From Ashinkailepas kermadecensis (lineage: Eukaryota; Arthropoda; Thecostraca; Neolepadidae): a DNA stretch of 64,000 bases. The translations under genes and the position numbers were made by a program. Shown in pieces: positions 45,991 through 58,394 of the stretch. Under the pieces are notes generated by a model. The model was given only the letters and a program-made list of their open reading frames with translations, searched no databases and was not told where the DNA came from. Where the stretch lies: the NCBI GenBank assembly GCA_034440615.1, contig JAOTOM010005156.1, positions 447,501 to 511,500 on the forward strand, read 5' to 3'. Every line of letters starts with the position of its first letter. The stretch's first letter is position 1.

Positions 45991-48699
45991 GACGGAATGT
46001 TTTCGGGTTATTTTTTTTCTCAAAACATCGCCATGGGTTATTTTTTTTCAATGTGTGGGTCGACAGAAAACGTGACAATGGAGCTGAGAGATGGATCACG
46101 GAACGTGGTCTGATTCTTTGTTCTAACTTGGAAAATGAAGAATCCCTCCCCAACAGGGACGATTCCAGAAGCATCGATTGGCAGAAGTTAAAAAAAAATC
46201 TCCAGTTTCGAAACACTTACCAGAATTGAATTGCTAATATACGTTTGGTTTGATTTAGACAATATTTATTTCAAAAACTATTCGTAAATGTCAAGATAAT
46301 AACACTTTAGTGAAATATTTCGGTACAATCGACCACTTTTGAGGTAAAGGCATGAACCCTTTGCCGACTAAATTCGCCCCTTCCACCCGCTCCCAAACCG
46401 GTAGTGGTACAACGGTTGGTCTGGTACTCACACCGTGTTCGGAATAAAGCGCACAGCGCACAGCGCACTGATACAGAACCCACTTATCTCCATCCCCACT
46501 GGTACCGAAAATTTGTTCTCCTCGCCATGGATAGCTTCTCAATATTCTCCTGATCCGCGGCAACATTTCTGTTATATGGATGACTTCCCGCCACTCCGGT
46601 TACCTTGGTGAAACATTTTATTGATTCATTCATTCGTCATGCATTCAACATTCATTCATTCGTTCATCCATTCATTCATCATTTACCAAGCTGCTGCTGA
46701 TAAGCTCTAGTGAAGGGGAAATATCAGGATGCGTTTGTTCACTCCATACATGCCACGTCAATTGGCGTAATTTGGCGACTTCGTACCACCATGCGTGGTA
46801 ACCAAAGTACCCCCCCTCCAGCACACCTGAGGGAAACTGAGATGGCCATTGGCTCTAGGGAGGTGACACACGATACATAGCCCCCTTCTGTATGGAATGT
46901 CAGTTGAATGAGCCCCCCAAAATTGTTTGATTTGCTAGTGCCAAGCTCCTGCAAAATGCGGGAAAAAAGAATGGAGTGGATTCCTATTGTCAAGAGCTCG
47001 CGAAGCGAGCAGCATAGGTCAGATAAGCCCGGCGGGAGCAGGGCGCCTCTGATCTAGTTAAAATATTGATGTTGGGTGGGCAAACATTTTAGGGCCATGT
47101 TCGATATTGCGTTCCTTTTCTGATTCCGAATCATTTGTGTTCGTCTTTTATCTCCACAAAATGAACTTCCCAGAGCTAAAACATGTCAGTCGTGATCACA
47201 TAGACCCTCCAGTAATGTCATTTTTTTGTGGTGGTACGTTTTGGTGGTAGTTTCTGGCCCTACTCATTGAGTGCTTTCCAAAGACACTACTTTCGTTTCC
47301 ATGCAATGCTTAGTTTGGAAATTAGATGGGGTATATAGCGACCCCCCGAGACGTGGTTTGAGGATCTGACCGGAAAGACTACAGAGCGGATCAATGCGGT
47401 TTCAGTCAATCGAGGCCGACATACCAGAGTTTTTTATATTGCGAATTTGGCTTCACTTGACCATGAGTAATTCAAAGTATGCCATAGTGTTATTGACATT
47501 ACCCGGATATCTCAATGCTACCTTGGTGTGATGATATCAGGGCAAGGACGACAGTACATCAACTGGTGGTATTCGGTGGGAGTAGATGCAGTAGTGGTGC
47601 AAGCGAATTGCACTGCTCCATGCGATGTTTGTTGTAAAGCTGTAACATATTGGCAGGTCTAATAATTTAAGTCAATACCAGTCGGAGTAGAACAGGAACA
47701 AAAACGATGTGATAATGTGAACCATTCCTCTCCTCATGCCAGGTGTAGGGAGGTTCCTCTCATCATCCTCTGCGAACCATTCCTCTCCTCATGTTAGGTT
47801 GCCACGGGCGAAATCTAAGCTGTTGGTACTGTTCGGCGCTCACGCTGATGAAATTAGTTTAAGTTTACCATTACGCTCATGGGCGTTGCATGAGAACAAT
47901 GCATCTACAACCGTGAATGTCTCCCACACAATTTTGGCGTGGCAGAGCCGAAGTTGCTTGGTATTGATCGAGGTTGGAACTTTCTTTTTTTGCCTTGCCG
48001 CCGCTCGGCGGTTTTACGGGTTCTCTGGACAGCAAATGTTGGCGCTTGACGCATATGGAGCTATGCCAGAACCTCAATAATGCCTGAAAGCTTCCTGTCA
48101 AAATGCTGATGTCAAATTTCAAGTGAAAAGTGACAGGGTTAAAAGTATATACAAATGTTCGAGTATGACCTCAGAAGGAAGCTAGTTATATTCCTATTTG
48201 CTTAATACCATTGGAAATGCATTCGCTGATGTAGAAATGTCACGTACTTTTAAAATGAATAGTGATAGTGATGGTGATGATTGGCTCAACAAATCCTGGA
48301 GTTTAGCGCAAAAATGACATGGGTAAAATTTCCTGGAAGCTGTTCAATATGGCATCAAAATGCAGCACCTTCGATTTTTCATAGGTAAGAACATAGTACA
48401 GAAAGTTGAATAGCTAATCGATCTAATGTCACTTTAAAGAAAAAGTGAAAGGGTCAAATGATTAGATAATAAAACGCACCACACATCACAAGAGAGCTTG
48501 TTTAAATAATGTTTAAATTTCACCATTGGAAATTACCTACACTTCCTGTAGAAACTAGAATATAACATCAACCATGGCAAGCTCACGCTGGTGATGTTCC
48601 TTCAGAAGCTCACCACCAAAGCGGCGCCACCAGTATTATGTTCGCTCAACACGTCCAACGAACAGCATAAATCATAAGGTGAGAAGGGCATGCTGTTTG
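45991..48699. other. No gene; small repeats only
   Basis: (ATTC)n-like tract at 46,621-46,680. GAACCATTCCTCTCCTCATG occurs twice, 55 bp apart, at 47,719 and 47,774. A CGAAGCGAGCAGC word near 46,995 recurs at 34,425. No convincing coding region was found. Confidence 0.45.
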
Positions 48700-49440
48700 A
48701 AAAGCTACACTTTGCATGCATGGCTGAGGCATGGGTTAATTAAATCATTTTTGTGATAACTTGTAAGAATTTGAATTGACGGGTTACAGCATCCATGCTC
48801 ATCAAGGCAAAGCAAGGATAGGAGGTGGGATACTCTTGTATGTGAGGAAAGTAATGAAATGTCTCACAGTAGACGATAGTGTACTGATAGTGTACTGACG
48901 ATAGTGAAGGAGCAGAATCTTGTAGTTGGATATCATCCTGATGAATGGAATAAGATTATGGACTGTGGAATTTTTTAGGCCACTAGACCAGAATGAAAAC
49001 ACTGACAGGCTGATGCAGGAGGAGATAAGTAGGACCATGGGAGAAATATATTGTTGGGCGACTCAAACATAGCAGTGATCGGAAACAAAGCTAGACGCCT
49101 GAGCATATCAGGAAGAAGCTTCGTTGGTTGCTTTGAGTATATTTTCCCTTCAAATGATACATGAGCCTACAAAGGTAACTGAAGTGTTGGATCTGACGCT
49201 TACAAATGAAGAAAATTGAAAAGGTGAACATAGGAGATAACTTCTGTTATAGTGCTCACTGCATTATACCTTTTTCATATATGTTGGTGTAGGAATCAAT
49301 AAAACATTGACTCCAAATTTTGTTAAGGGGAATCACAATGAGTTCAGGATCTTCCTGGATGAAATTCACTGGAAAATATCATTGTTGGGTTTAGATGCTT
49401 ATGAAATGCTGAGAATGGCAAAAGACAAACTACTTCATGG
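48700..49440 (+). mobile_element. LINE endonuclease-region fragment (CR1-like, broken)
   Basis: Plus-strand pieces in different frames match the APE endonuclease and following linker of CR1-type LINEs in the right order: AEAWVN (ETWLN position), GYSIHAHQGK then ARIGGGILLYVRKVMKC, LLGDSNIAV (GDFN position), HEPTKVTEVLDLTLTNEEN (PTR..ILDLVLTN position), SAHCIIPF (SDHN position), then NFVKGNHNEFRIFLDEIHW, the known linker before RT. At least four frameshifts or stops occur. The RT is absent. It may be the 5' part of the same family as the 4.1 and 54.8 kb copies, but there is no overlap to prove it. Confidence 0.75.
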
Positions 49441-50197
49441 TCAGTATTGACCGTTCAAGGCGAAGGAGGTGCCACCTATCGGCAGAAACGTTGAACTACT
49501 GTGGGGCAGATATAAGTGTGACATATCTGGCGCGCTACCGAAAACAATTTGGAAACAAGAATGCAAACATGCAAGAGTGACATACATGGAAATGGCTAGC
49601 ACTGAGGTTACGCAAATACTTTTTCAGGTCTTCGAAGTTTGAGAGTGTGAGGGTTCTTGATAATACAAATTGGTAGATCTGCCTCCTAATGCTTTGTCCG
49701 CATCAGCTTACAAACATGCATTGGTGCTGGTATGCATTGTCAAGGCCTCTTTATGTCAGTGTTCTGAAATGTCTCTGAGGTTTGGGTGTCTGCCAGACTG
49801 AAAAGCATGACAGACGCCTTGATGATGTGCACTAGCACCAGTATATTTGCACACTGCTGACTGATGCTTCATTACACTCAAATTTGCACAAGTCCCTGGA
49901 CGCTGCATCACTGATATCCCATCCAGATTCCCATACTTCTCTTCCTAATTTCCCAGTGGAAATTTAGCAGTGTAAATCCACATAAGGGTGAAATTCAGTT
50001 CAAAACCGTAGGGTAAATATCAATATGATTTTCACAATACACCACCAGTGAATGCACATGAAACTTGGCTACATGTGTTTTTATGACAACAGTGTTGCGA
50101 TTAGGAACTACCTATACAAAATGTGCACAAGAACAAGGGAGTGCAAAATCATTCAAATTTATATTGTAAAATTGAAGAAAAAATTAAATGTAACTGT
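49441..50197. other. No recognisable feature
   Basis: This is featureless AT-rich sequence between the LINE fragment and the candidate TIR transposon. Confidence 0.45.
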
Positions 50198-51625
50198 ACT
50201 GTAAAAAATGATTCGCACTTTTGCTGCTAATTGCATGCTAAGTGACTGCTTCAAACAACGCTTTTCCCTAAGGATGCTAGTAACAAGCATAAGGATGCTA
50301 GCAACAAGCACCATATGTACTATTCGGCTGGAGGGGGCTAATTCTAGCCTGCAGATGCTAGACGGCAAGAATGAGGATGCTTGATCTTAGCAGCCATGAG
50401 TGTTGTGCCAAGCAGTCCAGAATAATGCAACTGCTTATATCTAGCACTGTTACGGTCCGTGTTTTTTGGCGGGAGTTTGAGCACTCTATGGCTGCTTACA
50501 GTTAGCAGTTGGGTAGTTAAAATAAGCAGCGTAGAAAAATGGCGGGAATATTAGCACCTTAACGCTGCTTAACGAAAAAAACTGCGCGAACACTCGGCCA
50601 TTTTCGTTTGAGATTCGATGGCGTGCGGATCGGTGCAGTCGTGCGGCAAGATTGAAGCGAAGAAGAGAAGTCTCTCTGGGATCAAGAGAACCTCTGGATC
50701 CAGAATCACATGCCTGTCATAGTCTGCACAAGGTGGGTGTGTCTTCACAGCAAATGTTTTTCCACATCCTTGGTATCAATATGATTATGTCAGCATCTTG
50801 CCAACCTCGCTGCGTACACCCCTGAAATTACGGGCGCTGGATGACTTACGCAGTTGATCCAACCTCAAGCTACAATCACTAACATACCTGAGCTTGACAA
50901 CACATAATACCTGGCATGCTTAGCAAGGCATATGCGTTATTGCCATGGGACAAACAAGCTAAAATGTATTTTTTGCATCATTATTAATCTATGGACCCTG
51001 AAAAGCTGAGTGGGCTATGCCAGTTGCATCCTATTCTGTGGGGCAAAACAAAATCATTTCTCAGAAAATGGCTTTTGGGTGGTTTATTGTGCTGCTCAGA
51101 ATTTATTAGCTGAAAGAAAGGATATATTATCCTGGATTATCCTGGATATAGCAGAGCCTGGATTATCACCACCAATTGTTGCTACCAGATAATTGTATAG
51201 GCTTAGCCGAGATGGGCCACTGGGGTTCTTTTTATGTTTTAGCACGTTATGACTGTATAACATTATTATGGATTTTATTTGTTCATAATTATGTAGTCAT
51301 GGAGCCAGTGGAGCTACTCTTTACATCACCATTTGTTCATGACTGGCACTGTGCCATGTAAGACTGAACTGTGATAAATGTGGAGCTTGCATAACAGATA
51401 AAATAAATTGTCGGGGTTAGGTTTCGTTGGTTTATTTGGTGTTATTGTCATTTAAGGTGTCCATGATAAAAGTCTTCCTCACATTTTCCTTCATGAAGCA
51501 ATCAACTGGGTTAGGCTACATGATATTAGGTATTTTAGTTGCAAAATTTGAGATTAAAATTAAAGAAACCACTAATATTTTTTGCTGTTCATGTACTTCA
51601 CTGTAATACATACTAAACTTGCTTC

Positions 51626-51666
<41 letters not shown>

Positions 51667-51685
51667 TTATATATATATATATATT

Positions 51686-51757
<72 letters not shown>

Positions 51758-51759
51758 CA

Positions 51760-51846
<87 letters not shown>

Positions 51847-52233
51847 GCATGTCCTCCTTTGCTATTTGCAAAGTAGGAAATACGTATTCCTTTGCATTGC
51901 TATTTGCATACGAATGCATTAAAAGGGTATATCGCCTGTAAGCATCCTGTTCGCTGTAATATTTCAGATTGGTATCGGACGCTAGCATGTAGCTAAAGAA
52001 GTACCCTGGGGGTGCTAAAGCGCACGCACCCCATGGGTGCTCATTTCAAGTACCATGCTACTAAATATAGCCGAATAAAGAGGTGCTAGATATAAGCACC
52101 ATGCTTATATTTAGCACTTGAAATTTTGCGATGCGATGCCAACTCCAGAAAGGTGCTTAATTCAAGCAGCCTGTGGTGCTGGAATTTGACATTTGAAATA
52201 GCACCAAAGGGGTGCTAATCTTTTTTTTACAGT
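50198..52233. mobile_element. Candidate non-autonomous DNA transposon with short TIRs
   Basis: The left end ACTGTAAAAAATGATTCGCAC matches the reverse complement of the right end, ACTGTAAAAAAAAGATTAGCAC. Both subterminal regions (about 250 bp each) are packed with words built from GCTA and AAGCA, such as AGGATGCTAG, AACAAGCA, AAGCAGC, GGTGCT and TAGCACC, in both orientations; this is typical of transposase-binding subterminal repeats. The interior has a (TA)n tract and no transposase. I could not find a clear target duplication. Confidence is moderate. Confidence 0.5.
51628..51841. repeat. (TA)n tract of about 0.2 kb
   Basis: Alternating TA with a few TATATTTATA and TATACATATA interruptions, inside the candidate TIR element. 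The (YI)n ORFs are artefacts. Confidence 0.97.
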
Positions 52234-53521
52234 GTGGGTGGGGCACCCAATTCAGTCTTGGATATTTGCAGACACTGTCTGCCATGATTTGCAGTCTGTC
52301 TGGAAGGTAGGTTTTGATCAGCCCGCCCCATGCTGGAGCTGCTCTACAGGAGAACACCTGTGATGAACTTAAAAAAAGTAAATCCATAACCTAACCCATG
52401 ATGACGGGGCTGGAAGCCCATGTACTTTTGGTATTGCTAGCACAACACCAACCAAAAGAAGCAATGCTATGCAATAGCAATATTTTGATTAACCTCCTAG
52501 TGGTCACACAACACTGGTATCCAACATCATAATTTGTGTGCACTATCAGGCTCCTTTTAAGGTAAGAGGGAAATGTGACCAAATATTTCAGATACTTGCA
52601 TTTTAATTCAGATAAAGCATTTCAAGAAAAATTTGTAAGAGCACACTTCTTAAAATGACTAAGATGATGTGATCACTCAATTCTGGTTAAAATGCATACT
52701 ATTCAGTTGGTAAGGGAGATGATATGAAAAGGGGGTTGCAGGCGAATATATTCCGAAGAAAAAGCAAGAAGGCTTTTTAAAGGAAGTATTGTGCTACATG
52801 GTATTAACAAGACAAGTTTTGCACACATTTACCTCCGTGAAGCAGACAAAGGGTGTTGTAGTGTTGGTTAGGTTAGGCTAGGTCAGGCTTTTTTTTAGTT
52901 TGGACAATTTTGTTTTATTTAAATTTTGTTAAATCAATTTCTTTCCTAAAAACAGGCCTGGCTAGGTTGTTTGGTTTTTAATTTGAAAAATAGTGGAAAA
53001 AAGGTTTAGTATGTTTGCATTTTTGTCAATTTGTTTGTCCCTTATATGGGAGTTAGGTTAGGTTACATTGCATTTTAATTATTTCTGAAATTATTTTTAT
53101 GCTATGTTACCTAATTCAAAAACCTTTTGTTGGTGCTATTCTGCCTGCAAACTGAAAAGTACGCATTTGCACAGGAAATGGGTGATCACATCATGTTGGT
53201 CACATCCAAAAATATTGCATTGGAAAAAGAAAGTCCAAGAATTTATAACACACCTTAAAACACAAATTTACCCTCTTAAAACTTATCCTAGCCTAACATT
53301 TCAATTTGGGAGACGAAATGAAGTGAATTATTTTCAAACAATGGGAGACAACGCGCGAAAGCTTCCAGACGCAGCCGCCAGAGCGGCGACACATGCGAGT
53401 ATGGCATGAATTTCCTGCCGCATTAGCCGCGTCCATGCCTTTCGCTTGTGAAGAGCGGGAGATTGGAGTGGAAGAAGTTTCCTAAGATTAATTACTTGGC
53501 AGATCCTCCTCTAACATGTTA
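52234..53521. other. No gene; AGGTTAGG words
   Basis: GGTTAGGTTAGGCTAGG at about 52,865 and GTTAGGTTAGGTTACA at about 53,050 are short TTAGG-like runs. The 101-codon ORF at 53,104-53,409 matches no family I know. Otherwise nothing. Confidence 0.45.
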
Positions 53522-53588
53522 ACTAGGTGGGATGCGTCCCACCTAGTGCCGTGAAATCCCACCTAGTGGAGTGAAAAATCCCACCTAG
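53522..53588. repeat. Hairpin plus repeated TCCCACCTAG
   Basis: ACTAGGTGGGA (53,522-53,532) and TCCCACCTAGT (53,537-53,547) form a perfect 11-bp hairpin around TGCG. TCCCACCTAG then recurs twice more at a spacing of 20-22 bp. No function is known to me. Confidence 0.85.
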
Positions 53589-54109
53589 ACAAAGGGAGAT
53601 TCAATGGAGAATGCAATACAAAATATCTTCGTATAGTTCCGGTAGCGGAAGTGATGTTTTACTTAGAACGGTGCATTTCATCAAGAATAAAAATGATAGT
53701 AAATTGGCAGCACTTATACTGAGGTCAAAGAAACGAGGAAGGCTCAAATGTGAAATGTTTCTGTTAAAAAAATGCGCGGTACAAAGCCAGCAATTGGGTC
53801 TACTAGCCGTGGTTTTACAACAACAAAAACATGACCTAGACATTCATACACACCACAGAAGAGCGGGGCGACGCGAGCCAGGCCGCGTGACATGAGTGGC
53901 GAGAGCTAGATATTCATTTGTGGTATTTTCTTCGATGTCGCTAAAATGAAGACAGACGAAGCTAGATGCATTTGTAAAACAGACAAGGTGTATAACGTTG
54001 CGGAATGTTGATCGGTTTTCATCCTCCAGGAGGCACTATCCCCTTTCCCCCGGGCAAAAGGACGGTTGCCCCCCCTGAGAGGTCTTGAGACCCGCAAGAA
54101 CCGCACCGT
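53589..54109. other. No recognised gene; one 94-codon ORF
   Basis: An ORF at 53,611-53,895 (+) encodes a basic, Leu/Lys/Gln-rich peptide without a recognisable motif. The region ends with CCCCCCCTGAGAGGTC, shared with the leader of the GGGGCC array at 15.7 kb. Confidence 0.4.
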
Positions 54110-54435
54110 GGTCGATAAAATAAATTACACCTGACCCCCTAAGAATCCCGTTTGGGCCCCCAAAATTAACACTGGGGTACCTGCAAAAACACATTGAGAA
54201 CACCAGAAGGTCGCGCAGGGGCCCCTGTAAATGTCGCCGGGGGTCCAAAATCACACTGATATCCATAAAAATCACATTGGGGCTCCCCAAAATCGTTCAG
54301 TGACCTCTAGGAATGACTCTTGGGGCTCCAAAATGTGGGACGGGGACGACAAAAAGTCGCACAGGGGACCCTGAAAATAACGCTGGGGGCCTCAAAATGT
54401 CGGGCCGGTGCCCCGAAATAGCGTTCAGAGCCGAA
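54110..54435 (+). repeat. Degenerate GGGGCC/AAAATCACGCTG repeat, array 4
   Basis: Phrases such as GACCCTGAAAATAACGCTGG, GGGGCTCCAAAATGTGGGAC and GGCCCCTGTAAATGTCGCCG follow the same alternating plan as at 15.7 kb and in the same orientation. An unrelated G-run (54,645-54,664) lies 200 bp downstream. Confidence 0.75.
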
Positions 54436-54759
54436 AACGTCTTGCCGGGACTTTTTCGGTTCTGGGGTTCCCCCTTTCCATGGGGGACATACCCCCAGTG
54501 CTCTCCTGTATCCGCCCATGGGGTAGATGCACTCTTAAGGTATACACAACAATGCCCCTGGTAGCTGCCTAGCATAGGTTTAAGTTTCTGAAAATTATTA
54601 GGAGGGCACAATACATGAAGGAAATGGCCAGGCCCAAATAGATTGGGGAGGGGGGGGGGGGGGGCACATTAAGGACCGGTGGTTGTGACTTTCCGACGCA
54701 CTCAGCTTAGGATTATTTCATTATCACAGCACTTAGGATTGTTTCATTCCCAATAGGCA

Positions 54760-55625
54760 AATTATATTAAACCAGGATAAGCATCCTTCATGGCTGACCA
54801 AGGAAGTAAAACATTTACTGAAGTCAAATATGGAGGAATTTAAGAAACTAAAATATTTTAACTCTGAGGTAAACTTATAATCTTATAGAATAGCTCGGAA
54901 TAAAGCCAGGAGGTGTGTTAGGGCATCTATAATGAGTATGTTAGTTTAAAATGAACTGAAAGTAAAAAAACAATATACCTCCGCTACGAACAAGGAATCG
55001 GAATGCTGGGAGCCATTAATAGGGGTGTGAGGGATAAATGCAAGGAAGTCATGAAAAACTGCACTTCGTCTATATCCGACCCCACGTGGAACATTCTGCA
55101 CAGGCATGGAGCTCTTAGTTAGAAAGAGATATAGATACGCTAGAAAATGTGCCGTGCAAAACCACTATGTATCGACATCATCATTAGTGGATTAGGTAAC
55201 TTAGAATATGGGAAAAGCTTTATGGTATTTCATATGTATTCACTGAAGCACCTATAGGAGACTAACGGGTGATATGATTGAAATGCAATAATTCGCTAAA
55301 GGGTTGGGTAAAGTCAATCTGAATCGTCCTCTTCTATTTAGAGCATGACATAGGGGCCATCAATTCAAGTCAAGCAAGTCAAAGTGTAGGACAGTTAAGC
55401 GACAACAGGTTTTTAATCAGAGGGTGCTTGACCAATGGAATAGGATGTCTGATGATGTTGTGGAGAGTCCCTCATTGAATATAGGAAAAGAATATGGTAC
55501 ACAATTTATTAGGTTATAGAGTCTAATTTTTATTTCTAACTAGTGGTGGATGGGGTGAGATATATGCCAGTAGGTGTGCACGGTGCAGGCCCCTGTAAGC
55601 AGGCATGGATGAAATTGAACATATT
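54760..55625 (+). mobile_element. CR1-like LINE, second copy: linker, RT tail and 3' UTR
   Basis: The plus strand reads HPSWLTKEVKHLLKSNMEEF and RIARNKARRCVRAS (the segment before RT), then jumps to RIGMLGAINRGV and GLGNLEYGKS, continues through KTVKRQQ- and RVLDQWNRM-equivalent sequence, and ends with a 3' UTR sharing GTGGTGGATGGGGTGAGAT and GTGCAGGCCCCTGTAA with 4,140-4,210. The catalytic RT core is deleted and many stops are present. This copy and the minus-strand one at 4.1-4.87 kb belong to one family. Confidence 0.85.
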
Positions 55626-56207
55626 GATGGGGCACTCGTTCTACGGGTGTGTTATGCTGGATCGAGTGCATAGAGCTAGATTGGTATTAGTAGGTTTGTA
55701 GGATGTCGGTGGATAGTTTCCTCGGAATTTAGGATGTGGTATTGGTTGGGGTGCTAATTATCTTTTTGTCCAGGCTTATAGTATCTTCCCATTAGGTATA
55801 CCGTAAAGAACATAGATCCATGCGGAAGCAAGATGATTTCAAGGATGTATTCGCCATTTATTTGGCCAGCATAAGATTGGGGCCAATGTTATGCGGAATC
55901 TGGCGAAGGTGGAATTGTCGGCCGTTCCGGCGGGGCTAGTATATAATTAATGTGCCTGCTCTTAATTAGGTGCGCCTTGACGGCGGCAACACGAGTCTGG
56001 AGCCGTCCGCTCTCAGATATGTAGCTAGTCGCAGGCACATGACGCGCAGAAGCCGTCACCACAGAACGGTGCGTGGGTCCCGGCGTGTGCTGACCGCGGC
56101 CCGCTCTGCCTTCACCCAGACGGCACTGATCCCGGATCCGGACAACTCTGAATGCGGTATCTGCGGCGCACCCCGAGCAGCGACGCAACACAACCGCGAG
56201 TCTTCAC
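55626..56207. other. No recognisable feature
   Basis: GC content rises from 55,900. The 114-codon ORF from 55,970 (+) runs into the 15-bp repeat and carries no known domain. Confidence 0.4.
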
Positions 56208-56290
56208 GAGACGCGGCTTCACGAGACACGGCTTCACCAGACGCGGCTTCACGAGACGCAGCTTCACGAGACGCGGCTTCACGTTTCGCG
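56208..56290. repeat. 15-bp minisatellite, about 5.5 copies
   Basis: CTTCACGAGACGCGG with single substitutions (ACACGG, CACCAGA, ACGCAG) is in tandem, five codons per unit (SRDAA). Confidence 0.9.
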
Positions 56291-57189
56291 GCTGCGCGGG
56301 CTGTTCGAGAGTAAAAGGCACCTTGAGGTGACAATGAACCTGAGAATATTGACAGCTTAGTGACTCCCTGCCGGCGCTTGCGAGACGATCGGATCCGGGT
56401 TTCTGGTCACCATGACCTGAGCGGCGGGTTTGTCACAGTCTGGTCGGTGACCTCTCCATCGTCGGCGACCGTCTCTCTCAAGGTCCCCCGGTGGCACGCT
56501 ATAAGAGCACCGCTGACCCAGTTTGGTGTCACTCTTGTTTTCAGTGTGCCGGTGCACTCTCGGGTCCCGCGTGGCGACTGGAAGTGATCCACACCTGCTC
56601 AGGTGAGTGGAGTGCATCACTGTACTGTGCTGAGGAAATGATGCTGCATCACGCTACTCGGACTGCACTAGAACTCGGACGTTGGGAGACCTGCGCATTC
56701 CACCAGTGGTTGTATCATATCTAGCAATCATAAAGCTACCGGTGGACATAGCCATCTACAGCTATACCTCTCATGTTTGCCGAGAGACATATATCTACGA
56801 CGTGATTATCGTCGCGCTACTAAGAGCGAATGCAAAGCCTGAGTGGATCTAGTCTCGTGTATATGATATAAAAGTCACCGCATGGGTGAGACTAGTCTTC
56901 GTGCATATGGCACAACAGTCATCTGATCGTCCCTGTCCGGCAAATCCCCGCCCGACCTGCACGCTTTCGAATCCATTATATACTTGTGCAAAGACTTTTC
57001 GCGTTCTAATTTCTTGACGAAGTGTCAGGTGTGGTCTTTTCATTTTTATCCGTCGCACTTTTGTTTCATTAGTTTTCATGAACTACTTTTAATCTTTGTT
57101 CAAATAAAGCGGTTTTTAAGGGGTTTTCCGCTTAGTCCCAACTTCAGTACAGTTCCACGTTGTAATAATGCATTTCAAGTTCGATTTTC
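56291..57189. other. No recognisable feature
   Basis: ORFs up to 98 codons on both strands have no recognised motif. It is moderately GC-rich to 56,720, then AT-rich. Confidence 0.4.
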
Positions 57190-57350
57190 AAAGGAGTTCT
57201 TCTCCCTAACCAGAAGAGACAGCCTCCTCCTAGCCAGAAGAGGTCTGCTTTCCCTGCTAAAAGAGTCCTGCTTCGCCTAACCAGAAGAATCCTGCTCCCC
57301 TAGCTAAAGTAGTTTTGCTCCCCTAGCCAGAAGAGACGTGCTTTCTCTGT
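57190..57350. repeat. Degenerate 25-30 bp repeat (CCTAGCCAGAAGAG)
   Basis: Six loose copies of CCTA(A/G)CCAGAAGAG followed by a CCTGCT(C/T)CC-like tail occur in tandem with irregular spacing. Confidence 0.7.
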
Positions 57351-57534
57351 CTGATATACTTCTGTCAGTTGAGGGGGGAGTGAACATCTAAGGATGCACA
57401 ATTGTTCAGCTCAGTTATAGGCATGGCTCATGGCCAAACAGCATTGTTGCTGTTGTTTGTGGCATTACGATGCACTACGCACCTGAGACTAGATAGTATC
57501 GCCTACCTCTCACCCTGTCAGGGAGGGTGGGCAC

Positions 57535-57605
57535 CGCGAACCATCAAATCCCGTACCTCTGGTCTCCAAGATGGTCAGCGTAACCACTGAGCTACGGACG
57601 TCTCG
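57535..57605 (-). repeat. tRNA-like sequence (tRNA-derived repeat or pseudogene)
   Basis: On the minus strand, CGTCCGTAGCTCAGTGGTTA gives a perfect A box (TAGCTCAGTGG), followed by an anticodon-arm-like CATCTTGG region and a T-arm remnant (GGGATTTGATGG), where the canonical GGTTCGA-type B box is lost. The stems pair poorly. It is most likely a SINE head or dead tRNA. It is unlike the SINE at 20.3 kb, which has another A-box type. Confidence 0.45.
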
Positions 57606-57954
57606 GAACCAAAGCATACGTAAATGGCTTTTACAGCTCGATTTGTGTGGGCCGCTTTTTGTTCCGCCTCAGTGTCGCAGTGTCGCTCATGGCCGCCGAC
57701 TACAGAGCTGAAAGTGTCTACTGACTAGCCAATATCGATGCAATCTGTCACCACAATAACAACAGTGGAGGGCCGGTATATTCCATGATATCTCCAGATG
57801 CGTCATCAGCGTACAATTACATATCATTGAGCTTGGTGACACTCAAACAGGACGCCTGGTCAGATATTGCACCTGGCTGACAAGCGCCTAAGCCAGATAA
57901 GTAACATGGATGACGATAGTTACCTACCACTAAAGAGGATGGAGTAGCCTTACA

Positions 57955-58350
57955 CGGCCCCCTGATCATGTGTGGGCCTAGCCCCGTGCCCTCTACCACA
58001 AGTGATGCTGAAACTAACACACTTGGGGCGGAAAAACAGTTTGGTTTCAAGATCGCTCAAGCCTAGTGAATACTCTCTATTGTTGGCCAGCCAAAACTCT
58101 TTAGCCCAGTTCTTGATCACAGCTCTGTTGGCGTGCGACAGTTTTATCAAAGCACTGCACTCCGCTCCCAATTTCCCAACACGGTGCGGTGAGGTAATGT
58201 CGGACGTGATCTTGCCACGGCTGCCATCAGATTTCTGCAAAAGGGCTGCGTGGGCTTGGCGTTTCGTAACAAAGAAGGCAGCGAGCTGGTCGATTGTGTC
58301 CCCATCAGTGCACGAGCGGCGGCTTTCCACGCCTCATGGTTACCCAACGC
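57955..58350 (-). pseudogene. LINE RNase H region relic (tentative)
   Basis: On the minus strand two frames carry pieces in the order seen at the RNase H end of Jockey/I-like elements: ALGNHEAWKAAARALMGTQS, resembling the GNE-x-AD-x-x-AR-x-G block, then, in the other frame, NRAVIKNWAKEFWLANNREY and LSDLETKLFFRP, resembling the conserved I-K-x-W...W...Q-x-K-L-F block. A frameshift must lie between them. I am moderately sure, since individual blocks are short. The plus strand is also open for 237 codons (57,972-58,685), with an Ala/Val-rich part from the minisatellite; I treat that as accidental. Confidence 0.45.
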
Positions 58351-58394
58351 CTAGGAAGCGCGCCAAGTGCACCACACATGCCATGATGCGTCCA

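Noticed and set aside
52860..53060. Telomere-type TTAGG repeats
   Set aside because: Only two to four imperfect units mixed with TAGGCTAGG and TCAGG; too short and irregular for telomeric DNA.
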